Below are positions 55,175 to 62,997 of a stretch of DNA of 64,000 nucleotides, piece by piece. The position numbers and the translations under genes were made by a program. The notes under the pieces were generated by a model, which saw only the letters and a list, made by a program, of their open reading frames with translations, ran no database searches and had not been told where the DNA came from. Source of the stretch: Pseudoalteromonas byunsanensis (lineage in GTDB: Bacteria > Pseudomonadota > Gammaproteobacteria > Enterobacterales > Alteromonadaceae). Numbering within the stretch: position 1 is the stretch's first letter; every line of letters starts with the position of its first letter. The stretch spans positions 363,197-427,196 of the forward strand of contig NZ_MNAN01000035.1 of the NCBI RefSeq assembly GCF_001854475.1, given 5' to 3'.

Positions 55175-55627
55175 ATGAATACATATGCTCGCCAAGCTCT
55201 AATGGCATTATTACTGTGTGTATCATCTAATACACTTGCACAAAATAGCGAAAATAACTGGACACTCGGAGTTGGTCTGTTTGAATACGGTGGACATTTT
55301 GGTGCCAAATATCAAACACAGCTGAGCGGCAACCACTTTGTGTCTGGTTCCTTCGGGATCATTGGCTATTCACTTGGGTACGAATTTAAAGTGAATGAAA
55401 AACTCAGCCTTGGTGCAACGCTAGGCCAACAAGTTGGTTATGCTGAAGACGGTTACTTTGTCACAAAGTTAAATTATCATTTTAGTGGTTTTGATAACTC
55501 AGGCTTTGTCATAGGTGCTAGCCTAGGTGTTAAAGAGGATGATGGTGATTGCTTGGTGCTGTGTCCACGAGAAGATGGGAATGGGCTTGAAAGTGCAGCA
55601 GGTATTCATCTTGGCTACAAATTCTAA
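55175..55627 (+). CDS. Small exported beta-rich protein
   Basis: 150 residues with a signal peptide (about 1-22, NTLAQ). The rest alternates polar and hydrophobic residues with many Gly and aromatic residues (LGVGLFEYGGHFGAKYQTQ, ATLGQQVGY, YHFSGFDNSGFVIGASLGV), ends in aromatic LGYKF, and so looks like a small outer-membrane beta-barrel. An acidic loop with two cysteines, DDGDCLVLCPRED, lies near 125-137. Not recognised. AGGA precedes ATG. Confidence 0.7.
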   Translation: MNTYARQALMALLLCVSSNTLAQNSENNWTLGVGLFEYGGHFGAKYQTQLSGNHFVSGSFGIIGYSLGYEFKVNEKLSLGATLGQQVGYAEDGYFVTKLNYHFSGFDNSGFVIGASLGVKEDDGDCLVLCPREDGNGLESAAGIHLGYKF

Positions 55628-55632
55628 GGCTC

Positions 55633-55659
55633 AGGGTAGGACAATGCGTGCCCTACCCT
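55633..55659. terminator. Hairpin between convergent outer-membrane protein genes
   Basis: AGGGTAGG and CCTACCCT pair over an 11-nt loop. No T tract; possible bidirectional terminator. Confidence 0.5.
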
Positions 55660-55675
55660 AGCACGGGCGCCTGAC

Positions 55676-56941
55676 TTAAAAGCCCATGTTATATTGAACA
55701 CCCACAACTGCCGCATGGCCTTTAGATTCAAAGCCCCACGCCTGTCCTAAGTTATCAGTTTCTACAAAGTTCTGTGTTTTACCACGTAAAATACTGACCC
55801 CAAAATCAACTGAGCTGGTTTGTGAAATTTGATACTCAGCGCCAAATGAATACCAAAATCTGTCCGTATCAGGAATCGAAATTGACATATGGTACTGATC
55901 TGCAGGTGACTCATCATACGCAATACCTAAGCGCAGTTTTAGCGATTCATCATACTGATGCTCTGCACCAATCGAGTAGCGCAAAGAGTTTGAGAAGTTC
56001 TCATCTTTGCTAAATACCACACCACGTCCGTCTACTTGTGCTTCAAGCTTTTTAAAGCTATTCCAAGCAGTCCACAATACACTGTAATGAAGTGCACTTT
56101 TTTCACTTACTTGATGGCTACCCGAAAACTCAGCAATAGCCGGTAAGGTTAATTCTAATGAGCCAGGTAGCGACGCTCCCGCTGTGCCATAAAAAGGTGC
56201 TCCGCCCGGAAGCTGGTTGCTAAACTCACCGTCAAATACAATCTCAGTTTCACTGCGATAGTTAAAACCAAAGCGGCTATTCTCATCTAACTGATAGCTT
56301 AAGCCTAAATTCCAACCATAACCCTGATCATCACCCTCTAAGTGCACTGCTTGTGTTTGCGCAGGAACTGGTAGCATTGATGCACCGAAATGACGAACAA
56401 CCTTTGCATCTGCATATACATGACTAATACCGAATGCCAACGACAGTTCAGAAGATACCTTGTAAGCAGCACTCACATTGGTATTCACGGTAACAATTTC
56501 AGTTTCACCCGCTAACTGACCCGCCGCATAGTCCGAGGCAAACTCGGTTGCTAAGCCAAATTGCGAGTAAACTCCCACACCCACAAACCAATCTTGTGTA
56601 ATTGGTTGCAAATAGTAAGCTGCTGGCACTATTGCGCTTGGCGCGATACTGCTCTCATCTAACAGAGCTGCATTCATCCCATTATTTGTAGAGGTTCCTT
56701 TAAGGCTAACATCAGGTTCGACAAACATCGCGGCGACCGTTAATTGCGCGCTATCAAACTGACTCATTAACGCTGGATTACGCGCTACCACCGATGCATC
56801 ATCAGCCACAGAGGCTTCACCAGCGTAGGCACGACCTAAGCCTGATACACTCTGTTCAGCCAATTGAAATGCAGCAGCAAAAGCCCCAGAAGAAACACAC
56901 ATCAAACTTGATGCTAATACCGTTTTTTTAAATAAAGACAT
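55676..56941 (-). CDS. FadL/OmpP1-type outer-membrane transporter
   Basis: 421 residues with a signal peptide (about 1-23) and the FadL N terminus AAFQLAEQSVSGLGRAYAGEA and NPALMSQFD, then a 14-strand-type barrel ending GVQYNMGF. The family moves long-chain fatty acids or other hydrophobic compounds across the outer membrane. Which substrate is used here cannot be told. Divergent from the cysteine-rich gene at 57184. Confidence 0.92.
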   Translation of the reverse strand: MSLFKKTVLASSLMCVSSGAFAAAFQLAEQSVSGLGRAYAGEASVADDASVVARNPALMSQFDSAQLTVAAMFVEPDVSLKGTSTNNGMNAALLDESSIAPSAIVPAAYYLQPITQDWFVGVGVYSQFGLATEFASDYAAGQLAGETEIVTVNTNVSAAYKVSSELSLAFGISHVYADAKVVRHFGASMLPVPAQTQAVHLEGDDQGYGWNLGLSYQLDENSRFGFNYRSETEIVFDGEFSNQLPGGAPFYGTAGASLPGSLELTLPAIAEFSGSHQVSEKSALHYSVLWTAWNSFKKLEAQVDGRGVVFSKDENFSNSLRYSIGAEHQYDESLKLRLGIAYDESPADQYHMSISIPDTDRFWYSFGAEYQISQTSSVDFGVSILRGKTQNFVETDNLGQAWGFESKGHAAVVGVQYNMGF

Positions 56942-57100
56942 TTATGAATCCCACGTGTACATTCTCATTTTTAAAACGCTGACACACTACCTAAATCTCA
57001 GAAAAAAAGCTGCATTTTCGAGATAATACTCTAATCAAACGAACAAATTTACATCAAAGTTTATTTTTTATTCACTTCAGCTTTTATTTAGCTCATTAAA

Positions 57101-57115
57101 TGATATTGATTACTA
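57101..57115. promoter_or_regulatory. Candidate Fur box
   Basis: TGATATTGATTACTA matches the 7-1-7 Fur core TGATAATnATTATCA at 11 of 14 informative positions. It touches the -35 region of a possible promoter (TTGCAT or TTGACG at 57117-57127) for the gene at 57184 and also faces the FadL-type gene. Confidence 0.4.
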
Positions 57116-57183
57116 TTTGCATTGACGTGTTTTGTTAAATTATTTACACTGATATCTGTACTGTCAATTAAGGAACTAAGGAT

Positions 57184-57504
57184 ATGCTGCTACTGATACT
57201 GTGTGCGCTGATCTTTTCGGGGTTAAGTGTTTATTGCTGGTGTAAAGCAACATATTGCGCATGTCACCACGCTGAAGAGTGTAATAATGCCATCACACTA
57301 TATTGGCTTGGATGTATAGCTTTGGCAATGTGCTCATTGATGTTTTGCTACCTTGCTCTGCATAGCAACAAAGGAACTATGTTATGGTTAGTATTAACTA
57401 CGAGTTGTTTAATTGGCGCAACGTTGTGTCGCAAATTATCAAAACGAAAGCGCTGTGATGCGACTAAGCTAGGAGGTGATCTTTTAACAAACGAGATAAG
57501 TTGA
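57184..57504 (+). CDS. Cysteine-rich small membrane protein, DUF3325-like
   Basis: 106 residues with three membrane segments and 12 cysteines. The spacing LYWLGCIALAMCSLMFC...W..LTTSCLIGATLC recalls DUF3325, a small membrane protein family found beside siderophore receptors. Assignment is tentative. AAGGAT precedes ATG closely. A Fur-like site upstream would fit iron control. The 3' end overlaps the convergent HD-GYP gene by 41 bp. Confidence 0.6.
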   Translation: MLLLILCALIFSGLSVYCWCKATYCACHHAEECNNAITLYWLGCIALAMCSLMFCYLALHSNKGTMLWLVLTTSCLIGATLCRKLSKRKRCDATKLGGDLLTNEIS

Positions 57505-58753
57505 TTTGGTAGTCTAACGGCCTGATACTAGCGATGACTTTAATATCGTGATCAGGTGCACTTAAGTCCAGCTCTTTGGCAGTAATATGGTGCATATGTT
57601 TTGTGTTGTAAAAAACTCTAACTTTTGGCGATGTAGGCGCATGTTGATTACCTTCCAAAACTAAAGCCAAGCGTTCATTGGTAAGTTTTACAATTGAGCC
57701 CACAGGGTGAACACCTAAACACTTGATAAAACGTTGGACCAACTCAGGGTCAAATTGTTCTTTATTAGATAGTAGGTACCTAAGTGCATGCACAGGCTCC
57801 TCACCCTGTTGATAGGGTCGCTCCGATGTCATCGCATCATAAACATCAACAATAGCCATCATGCGTGCAGCTTTACTTATTTTGTCACCATTCAAACCGC
57901 GCGGATATCCTGAACCATCAGCCCGTTCATGATGATTCACTATCATATCCATAATGAGTGGTGTGATCCCTTGCTCTCCTTTAACCAGTCCCAAAGAATG
58001 TACCACATGCTTTTTAACCGCTTTAAACTCGTTCTCGCTCAATTTGTCGCGTTTATTGACTAAGCCTTGTGGAAGACGCGCATGACCCACATCATGTAGC
58101 ATTGCGCCCATCGCCAGTTGCTCAATCGTCGGCTGCTTAACGCCCAAATACTTTGCAAACACACTGATCAAAATGGCGCAGTTAATCATATGACGCCAGT
58201 TATAACCTTCTCTATCTTGTAATCGTGTCAATATGGCCATCGCATTGCTATTGCGCAATACTGATTCAACAATCTCTTTACTGATTTGATTGATTAAGCT
58301 AACGTCAGCTTTCATGCCTGAGGTAATGTCACCGTATAGAACTTGTATCTTACGGTTATGCATCTCAAATGCCTGACTTGCTATCAAGAATTCTTTTTCA
58401 AGAGAACTAGTGTCACCGTCTTGCTCTTGTTTTTTACGTGTGCGTGTTCGTGATTCGTCTTGTTGTTGCCCTCTGCGCCTTCTTCTTTGCTTTGCATCTA
58501 TAAACTCAGACTCAGGTGCATTACGTTCTGGTGTTTCTTCGCTTACCTGATACTTTTGCGGAATAGCAATCTCACTTAGAGCAAAGTCAATATTCAGCTC
58601 TAAAACACCTTCATCCAGCAAGCGGCTAATAATCCCGTGATCACGAACTAAACCACGTGATTTGATTTTAACACCCGCGTCAGCGCGCTGCTTGTGAACA
58701 CTATCCACAAACATGCCTGGTTTGAGTTCCGAAATCGGGAGCGTGACTCGCAT
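57464..58753 (-). CDS. HD-GYP cyclic di-GMP phosphodiesterase
   Basis: 429 residues. An N-terminal DUF3391-like domain (about 1-65) precedes an Arg/Lys/Gln-rich linker (about 85-115) and the HD-GYP domain, with HD at 220-221 (MLHDVGHARLP), NHHERADGSGYP (GYP 282-284) and DVYDAMTSERPY. All residues expected for cyclic di-GMP hydrolysis are present. Start ATG 58753 is chosen over TTG four codons upstream. Confidence 0.93.
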   Translation of the reverse strand: MRVTLPISELKPGMFVDSVHKQRADAGVKIKSRGLVRDHGIISRLLDEGVLELNIDFALSEIAIPQKYQVSEETPERNAPESEFIDAKQRRRRRGQQQDESRTRTRKKQEQDGDTSSLEKEFLIASQAFEMHNRKIQVLYGDITSGMKADVSLINQISKEIVESVLRNSNAMAILTRLQDREGYNWRHMINCAILISVFAKYLGVKQPTIEQLAMGAMLHDVGHARLPQGLVNKRDKLSENEFKAVKKHVVHSLGLVKGEQGITPLIMDMIVNHHERADGSGYPRGLNGDKISKAARMMAIVDVYDAMTSERPYQQGEEPVHALRYLLSNKEQFDPELVQRFIKCLGVHPVGSIVKLTNERLALVLEGNQHAPTSPKVRVFYNTKHMHHITAKELDLSAPDHDIKVIASIRPLDYQINLSRLLKDHLLA

Positions 58754-58889
58754 AACTGGATTCAATCAAGTAAAGACAACTAGTACGATTAATAGCACTT
58801 TTCAGTATAAAGAGTCTATATTTCATTCGTTAAATAATAATTAACTATTAGAATATGACTAGTAAAAGGCGGTAAAACAGAGGTTTTTC

Positions 58890-58913
58890 AGGTGCCATGA
58901 GTGTTTGGCACCT
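58890..58913. terminator. Hairpin after rraB
   Basis: AGGTGCCA and TGGCACCT pair over an 8-nt loop, 30 bp downstream of rraB. No clear T tract in the minus direction. Confidence 0.55.
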
Positions 58914-58942
58914 CTTTAGATTAGAACAGCTTATAAAGTCAC

Positions 58943-59278
58943 TTACTCTTGAAAATAAGTTCCCCAGCCATCATATTCAACATTATGTTCCTGAGCGAGT
59001 GCGACCAACTTATCTACATCTTCCATGATCACGTCAGCGTCTAGTTCTACTTCAACAACGATATCAAATCCCCAGATTTTACTGCCATCTTCTAACTCAA
59101 GTTCCGCTGGGTCTTCCACATCATAGCCCAGTCTAAATGCAGCCAACGCAGCATTTTCTAATTTTTTGAAGTCTTCACACACAAAATGATGCTCTACTTC
59201 GTACAACTTATCAGTCGCGGAGCCATCTTCTAAAAGCGAATCAACTATGTCTTCACTTATTTCGCGCCAGTTTTCCAT
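58943..59278 (-). CDS. rraB: Ribonuclease E inhibitor RraB
   Basis: 111 acidic residues. ETWREI-type start (MENWREISEDIVDSLLEDGS), FVCEDFKKLENAALAAFRLGY and EYDGWGTYFQ fit RraB (YjgD), which binds RNase E and alters RNA decay. Overlaps the end of plsC by 26 bp, implying one transcript. Confidence 0.92.
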   Translation of the reverse strand: MENWREISEDIVDSLLEDGSATDKLYEVEHHFVCEDFKKLENAALAAFRLGYDVEDPAELELEDGSKIWGFDIVVEVELDADVIMEDVDKLVALAQEHNVEYDGWGTYFQE

Positions 59279-59990
59279 TATTCTCTCTCACTTTGTCATC
59301 AAGCAAGGCAATACGCTGTGCCATTAATGCATGTACTGCCTGAGCATGTTCACGAGCGCTGATTTGTTTATCTAAATAAACCGGCGCTAAAATATCGATA
59401 TAGATTGTACCATTGTCCCAGCGGTTTAGCTTAATACTATTGTGTGTACTGTTCATGCAAACTGGAACAATCGGTACCTGAGCATTTAATGCCGTGTGGA
59501 ATGCACCGGTTTTAAACGGTAACAAACCTCGCCCATAACTTCGCGTTCCTTCAGGAAACATCCAAAGTGATAGGCCTTTGCGTTTTATCTTAGCAGCTGA
59601 TTTACCCAAAGTACCAACAGCCTTAGAACGGTTACCACGATTGATAAGAATATTGCCAGATAACCAATACAGTTGGCCGAAGAATGGGATCCACTTTAAA
59701 CTTTTTTTGCCCATACTAACTGTTTTTTCTGGAACCACGGCAGGTAAAGTAAAGAGGTCATAGTTATTTTGATGGTTGGCTACATACACCGCAGGCCCTA
59801 TATTTACACTATCAGGGTGGTGTGACACGACCAGCTTAACGCCTATCACCTTTGACATTTTGCCAAACCAGCTAGCTATAGTGTGTACATTATTGGGATG
59901 AAATGGACGAACGATGCATAGTAATAGCCCCAGTATACAGCTAAAAATAATAAACAACGCCATCGCTGCGATACGTAATACTGCCAACAA
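59253..59990 (-). CDS. plsC: 1-acyl-sn-glycerol-3-phosphate acyltransferase
   Basis: 245 residues; acylates lysophosphatidate to phosphatidate at the inner membrane. N-terminal membrane segment (about 5-30), active site NHQNNYD of the HX4D type and substrate motif FPEGTRS. It is the PlsC/AGPAT class; a second acyltransferase paralogue could exist elsewhere. Ends within rraB. Confidence 0.92.
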   Translation of the reverse strand: MLAVLRIAAMALFIIFSCILGLLLCIVRPFHPNNVHTIASWFGKMSKVIGVKLVVSHHPDSVNIGPAVYVANHQNNYDLFTLPAVVPEKTVSMGKKSLKWIPFFGQLYWLSGNILINRGNRSKAVGTLGKSAAKIKRKGLSLWMFPEGTRSYGRGLLPFKTGAFHTALNAQVPIVPVCMNSTHNSIKLNRWDNGTIYIDILAPVYLDKQISAREHAQAVHALMAQRIALLDDKVRENNGKLARNK

Positions 59991-60087
59991 AATTGTGTCT
60001 CCTCATTTTCGAAGGCGCATTATAATCAAAATAGCGAACACTTGTAAGCTCAAATATCCGATTACTTTATCCACAAAAACAAAAAAA

Positions 60088-60106
60088 GCCGCTAACATGT
60101 AGCGGC
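60088..60106 (-). terminator. Rho-independent terminator after rpoH
   Basis: GCCGCTA and TAGCGGC pair over a 5-nt loop; seven T residues follow in the minus direction. Confidence 0.9.
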
Positions 60107-60128
60107 CTTTTTAAAATTCAATAATTTA

Positions 60129-60992
60129 TCAACTCATTGCAAGTTGTAACTTCTTCATCGCTGATTTTTCTAGCTGACGCACACGCTCGGCTGATACATT
60201 ATATTTCTCAGCGAGGTCCTGCAATGTAGCTTTTTCATCAGCTAACCAACGTGCGCTTACAATATCTTGAGAGCGTTCATCCAAGGTTTTAAGTGCTGAA
60301 AACAAACGATTCTCAGATTGCTCCTGCCACTGTTCTTGCTCGACTACTTCAGCTAAATCACTGTTTGCATCCGTTAGATACTGAACAGGTGAATAGCTGC
60401 TTGCTGGAGAATCATCATTGTCATCTTGAGTCAAGTCAAAACCCATGTCTTGACCACTCATACGAGATTCCATTTCGCGGACTTCTTTTTCACTAACACC
60501 CAGCTCATTAGCAACTGTTGTCACTTCATCTTGGTTAAACCAACCTAGACGCTTCTTGTTCTTACGAAGATTAAAAAATAACTTACGTTGCGCTTTGGTC
60601 GTAGCAACTTTCACTATGCGCCAGTTTTTGAGCACATACTCATGAATTTCTGCTTTGATCCAATGCACCGCAAATGAAACAAGTCTTACGCCAACTTCAG
60701 GATTAAAACGTTTAACAGCCTTCATCAGACCTATGTTACCTTCTTGGATAAGGTCTGCTTGAGGCAGGCCATAACCCGCGTAGCTTTTTGCAATGTGGGC
60801 AACAAAGCGAAGGTGAGAAACGATAAGCTTTTTAGCAGCTTCCAGATCACCTTCTTGTTGAAGGCGAGTGGCCAACACTTTTTCTTGCTCAGCATCAAGC
60901 ATAGGGATGGCGCTCACAGTTTGTAAGTAACCGTCTAAGCTTGCGCTTTGTTGTCCAGCTGTTAGTGCTAATGCATATATATCTTTACTCAT
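60129..60992 (-). CDS. rpoH: RNA polymerase sigma-32 factor (heat shock)
   Basis: 287 residues. Region 2 has SHLRFVAHIAKSYAGYGLPQADLIQEG-type sequence, the RpoH box is QRKLFFNLRK, and region 4.2 has VSAERVRQLEKSAMKKL. It directs RNA polymerase to heat-shock promoters. GAGGTG lies before ATG. A CIRCE element lies 34-60 bp upstream, next to a good sigma-70 promoter, so HrcA probably represses it. Follows ftsY-ftsE-ftsX as in E. coli but has its own promoter. Confidence 0.98.
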   Translation of the reverse strand: MSKDIYALALTAGQQSASLDGYLQTVSAIPMLDAEQEKVLATRLQQEGDLEAAKKLIVSHLRFVAHIAKSYAGYGLPQADLIQEGNIGLMKAVKRFNPEVGVRLVSFAVHWIKAEIHEYVLKNWRIVKVATTKAQRKLFFNLRKNKKRLGWFNQDEVTTVANELGVSEKEVREMESRMSGQDMGFDLTQDDNDDSPASSYSPVQYLTDANSDLAEVVEQEQWQEQSENRLFSALKTLDERSQDIVSARWLADEKATLQDLAEKYNVSAERVRQLEKSAMKKLQLAMS

Positions 60993-61025
60993 TTTTCACC
61001 TCAGTGATAAATATTTCAGTCCATT

Positions 61026-61052
61026 TTAGCACTCTTTGAGTCAGAGTGCTAA
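61026..61052. promoter_or_regulatory. CIRCE element (HrcA operator) before rpoH
   Basis: Perfect inverted repeat TTAGCACTC-N9-GAGTGCTAA, identical to the CIRCE consensus in both arms and spacer length (61026-61034, 61044-61052). It sits directly downstream of the rpoH -10 box, the usual CIRCE position, and its copy in the mRNA leader could also fold. Confidence 0.95.
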
Positions 61053-61057
61053 TGCGT

Positions 61058-61086
61058 ATATAATACTTTTTCCAAAGAAAATGCAA
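61058..61086 (-). promoter_or_regulatory. rpoH promoter, sigma-70 type
   Basis: TTGCAT (61086-61081), 17-nt spacer, TTATAT (61063-61058). The predicted start falls at the edge of the CIRCE element. Confidence 0.75.
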
Positions 61087-61220
61087 GTATTTTATTTCTT
61101 CTTTTTTAAGAACAACTAAACAATTGATTTAGGTGGGATAAAATATTATTGCTAGAGCAGCTGTTCGGCTTGCTTAACGGCAGCGTAACCCGTTTTTATG
61201 AATTAATTATGACAAAACAC

Positions 61221-61258
61221 AAGCACTTAAACGACACTAAACGAGCGCTCAAGTGCTT
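61221..61258 (-). terminator. Hairpin after ftsX
   Basis: AAGCACTT and AAGTGCTT pair over a 22-nt loop containing the small palindrome GAGCGCTC. It is followed by GTGTTTTG in the minus direction. A weak terminator separating ftsX from rpoH. Confidence 0.5.
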
Positions 61259-61269
61259 CTTTTAGCGGT

Positions 61270-62256
61270 CTATACCTTGTCAGGTTCGATATCTTTAATG
61301 TAACGATGTACGGACAAAAATGACCCACCAAAGCCTAACATGACTGCCAATAATAGTAGCGTCAGCAACTCATTACCATTAAGCCCTTGCAGAACAAATG
61401 AGCTTTGGTACACACCTGCCACCATGGAAACTGCTGATTCTAGCCACCATAGCATCATAGCGACACTCATAAAAGCAACGAGACCACCTACTATGCCGTA
61501 CCATACCCCTGTCCATATAAATGGTGTATGAATAAAGGTGTTGGTTGCTCCAACAAGTTTGAGCACTTGGATCTCTTCTTTCTTATCCATAATAGATAAT
61601 CGTATGGTATTGCCAATAATTAAGATCACCGCGCTGAGTAACAGCAGAGCGATTGTTACAACACTTTCTTTGAGTAGACTCAACAGCGCGTTTAGACGCT
61701 CTAACCACTCTATATCCAGTTTGCCAAACTCTACTTCCCTTTCATCTTCTAATTTATCTAACAATTGCTGCGCGGCTTGTGGCTTGCGATAACGGCTGGT
61801 TGGTGTAACCAGAACCACATTAGGCAGTGGATTCTCCTCAAGGTAGTCCAGTGCCTGACCAAACCCTGACACTCGCTTAAACTCTTCCAGCGCCTTCGAT
61901 TTGGAGATCAGCTTGACGCCTTCGACCTCTGGATATAGTGCTAACCGTTTAACTAAGGTCTGAGTTTGCTGCTCCGTCATGGAATCTTTAACAAACAAAG
62001 AAATTTCAGCGGCATCACTGAAGCCACTGCTGACCTGTTGCACGTTTTTAACAACAATATACAAAGTTGCGGGTAGAGTAAGGCTTAATCCTAGTACCAA
62101 AATAGTCATTAATGAAGCCATGGGTGTGCGCCACATTTCGCCTAGTGAATTAACTCCTTGGCGAAATACCGTCAACACAAAGAAGTAGCACCCCATGATC
62201 CAAGACTTATGCAGACTGCTAGTTTGCGCCTCACGGCCTTTGAAAAGTAAACTCAT
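61270..62256 (-). CDS. ftsX: Cell division protein FtsX
   Basis: 328 residues with four membrane segments (about 45-70, 200-225, 250-275 and 295-315) and a large periplasmic loop (about 75-190). With FtsE it links the divisome to septal wall hydrolases. Its start overlaps the ftsE stop by 4 bp. Confidence 0.95.
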   Translation of the reverse strand: MSLLFKGREAQTSSLHKSWIMGCYFFVLTVFRQGVNSLGEMWRTPMASLMTILVLGLSLTLPATLYIVVKNVQQVSSGFSDAAEISLFVKDSMTEQQTQTLVKRLALYPEVEGVKLISKSKALEEFKRVSGFGQALDYLEENPLPNVVLVTPTSRYRKPQAAQQLLDKLEDEREVEFGKLDIEWLERLNALLSLLKESVVTIALLLLSAVILIIGNTIRLSIMDKKEEIQVLKLVGATNTFIHTPFIWTGVWYGIVGGLVAFMSVAMMLWWLESAVSMVAGVYQSSFVLQGLNGNELLTLLLLAVMLGFGGSFLSVHRYIKDIEPDKV

Positions 62257-62930
62257 AGCTGTCCCTCCATCAATGGATCTTGACTTAAACGACCATGATT
62301 CAAGGTCAAACTACGATATTTCATGCGTGCTATAAGACCTAAATCGTGGGTAGCGATAAGTACCGCTGTACCATGGCGGTTAAAGTCTTCGAATAAGCGC
62401 AGTATTTCCATCGATAGCTCAGGGTCTAAGTTACCTGTCGGTTCGTCTGCAAGAAGTAATGGAGGAGAATTTACGATAGCACGGGCAATTCCTACACGCT
62501 GCTGCTCCCCGCCTGACAATGTACTTGGCTGACATCTTACTTTATCCAACAGCCCGACCTTGTCTAATGCTGCATGAACCCGCTTAGCGATATGTTTATG
62601 ATGCATCCCCTCTATGACCAGTGGCAACGCAACATTGTCAAATACATTGTAGCGCTCTAGCAAACGGTGATTTTGAAAAATGATGCCTATATCTCTGCGT
62701 ACAAACGGGATCTGACGATTACTTACCCCGTTTAAATCGACACCATTAATAAATACACGCCCAGCTGAAGGCCGCTCCATAACGCTGATCAATTTCAATA
62801 AGGTACTCTTACCCGCACCACTGTGGCCAGTCAAAAAAGCCAATTCACCATTGCCTAGCTCAAAACTGACTTTTTCCAAAGCTCGATGACCACCTGGGTA
62901 CGTTTTACTGACTTGGTCAAATTTGATCAT
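62253..62930 (-). CDS. ftsE: Cell division ATP-binding protein FtsE
   Basis: 225-residue ABC ATPase: Walker A GHSGAGKST, signature LSGGEQQRVGIARAI, Walker B LLLADEPTGNLD, H-loop ATHD. Partner of FtsX. Lies 67 bp after ftsY. Confidence 0.97.
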   Translation of the reverse strand: MIKFDQVSKTYPGGHRALEKVSFELGNGELAFLTGHSGAGKSTLLKLISVMERPSAGRVFINGVDLNGVSNRQIPFVRRDIGIIFQNHRLLERYNVFDNVALPLVIEGMHHKHIAKRVHAALDKVGLLDKVRCQPSTLSGGEQQRVGIARAIVNSPPLLLADEPTGNLDPELSMEILRLFEDFNRHGTAVLIATHDLGLIARMKYRSLTLNHGRLSQDPLMEGQL

Positions 62931-62997
62931 GTTAGGCCTGCTTATAATTGTGTTTTAGACCAAAGAAAGGGAGCCCTTTGTCTCCCCATTTCTTACT

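Noticed and set aside
60993..61086. Sigma-32 or sigma-E promoter for rpoH
   Set aside because: No CTTGAAA-CCCCAT or GAACTT-TCTGA pattern was found at suitable spacing; the sigma-70-like promoter fits better.
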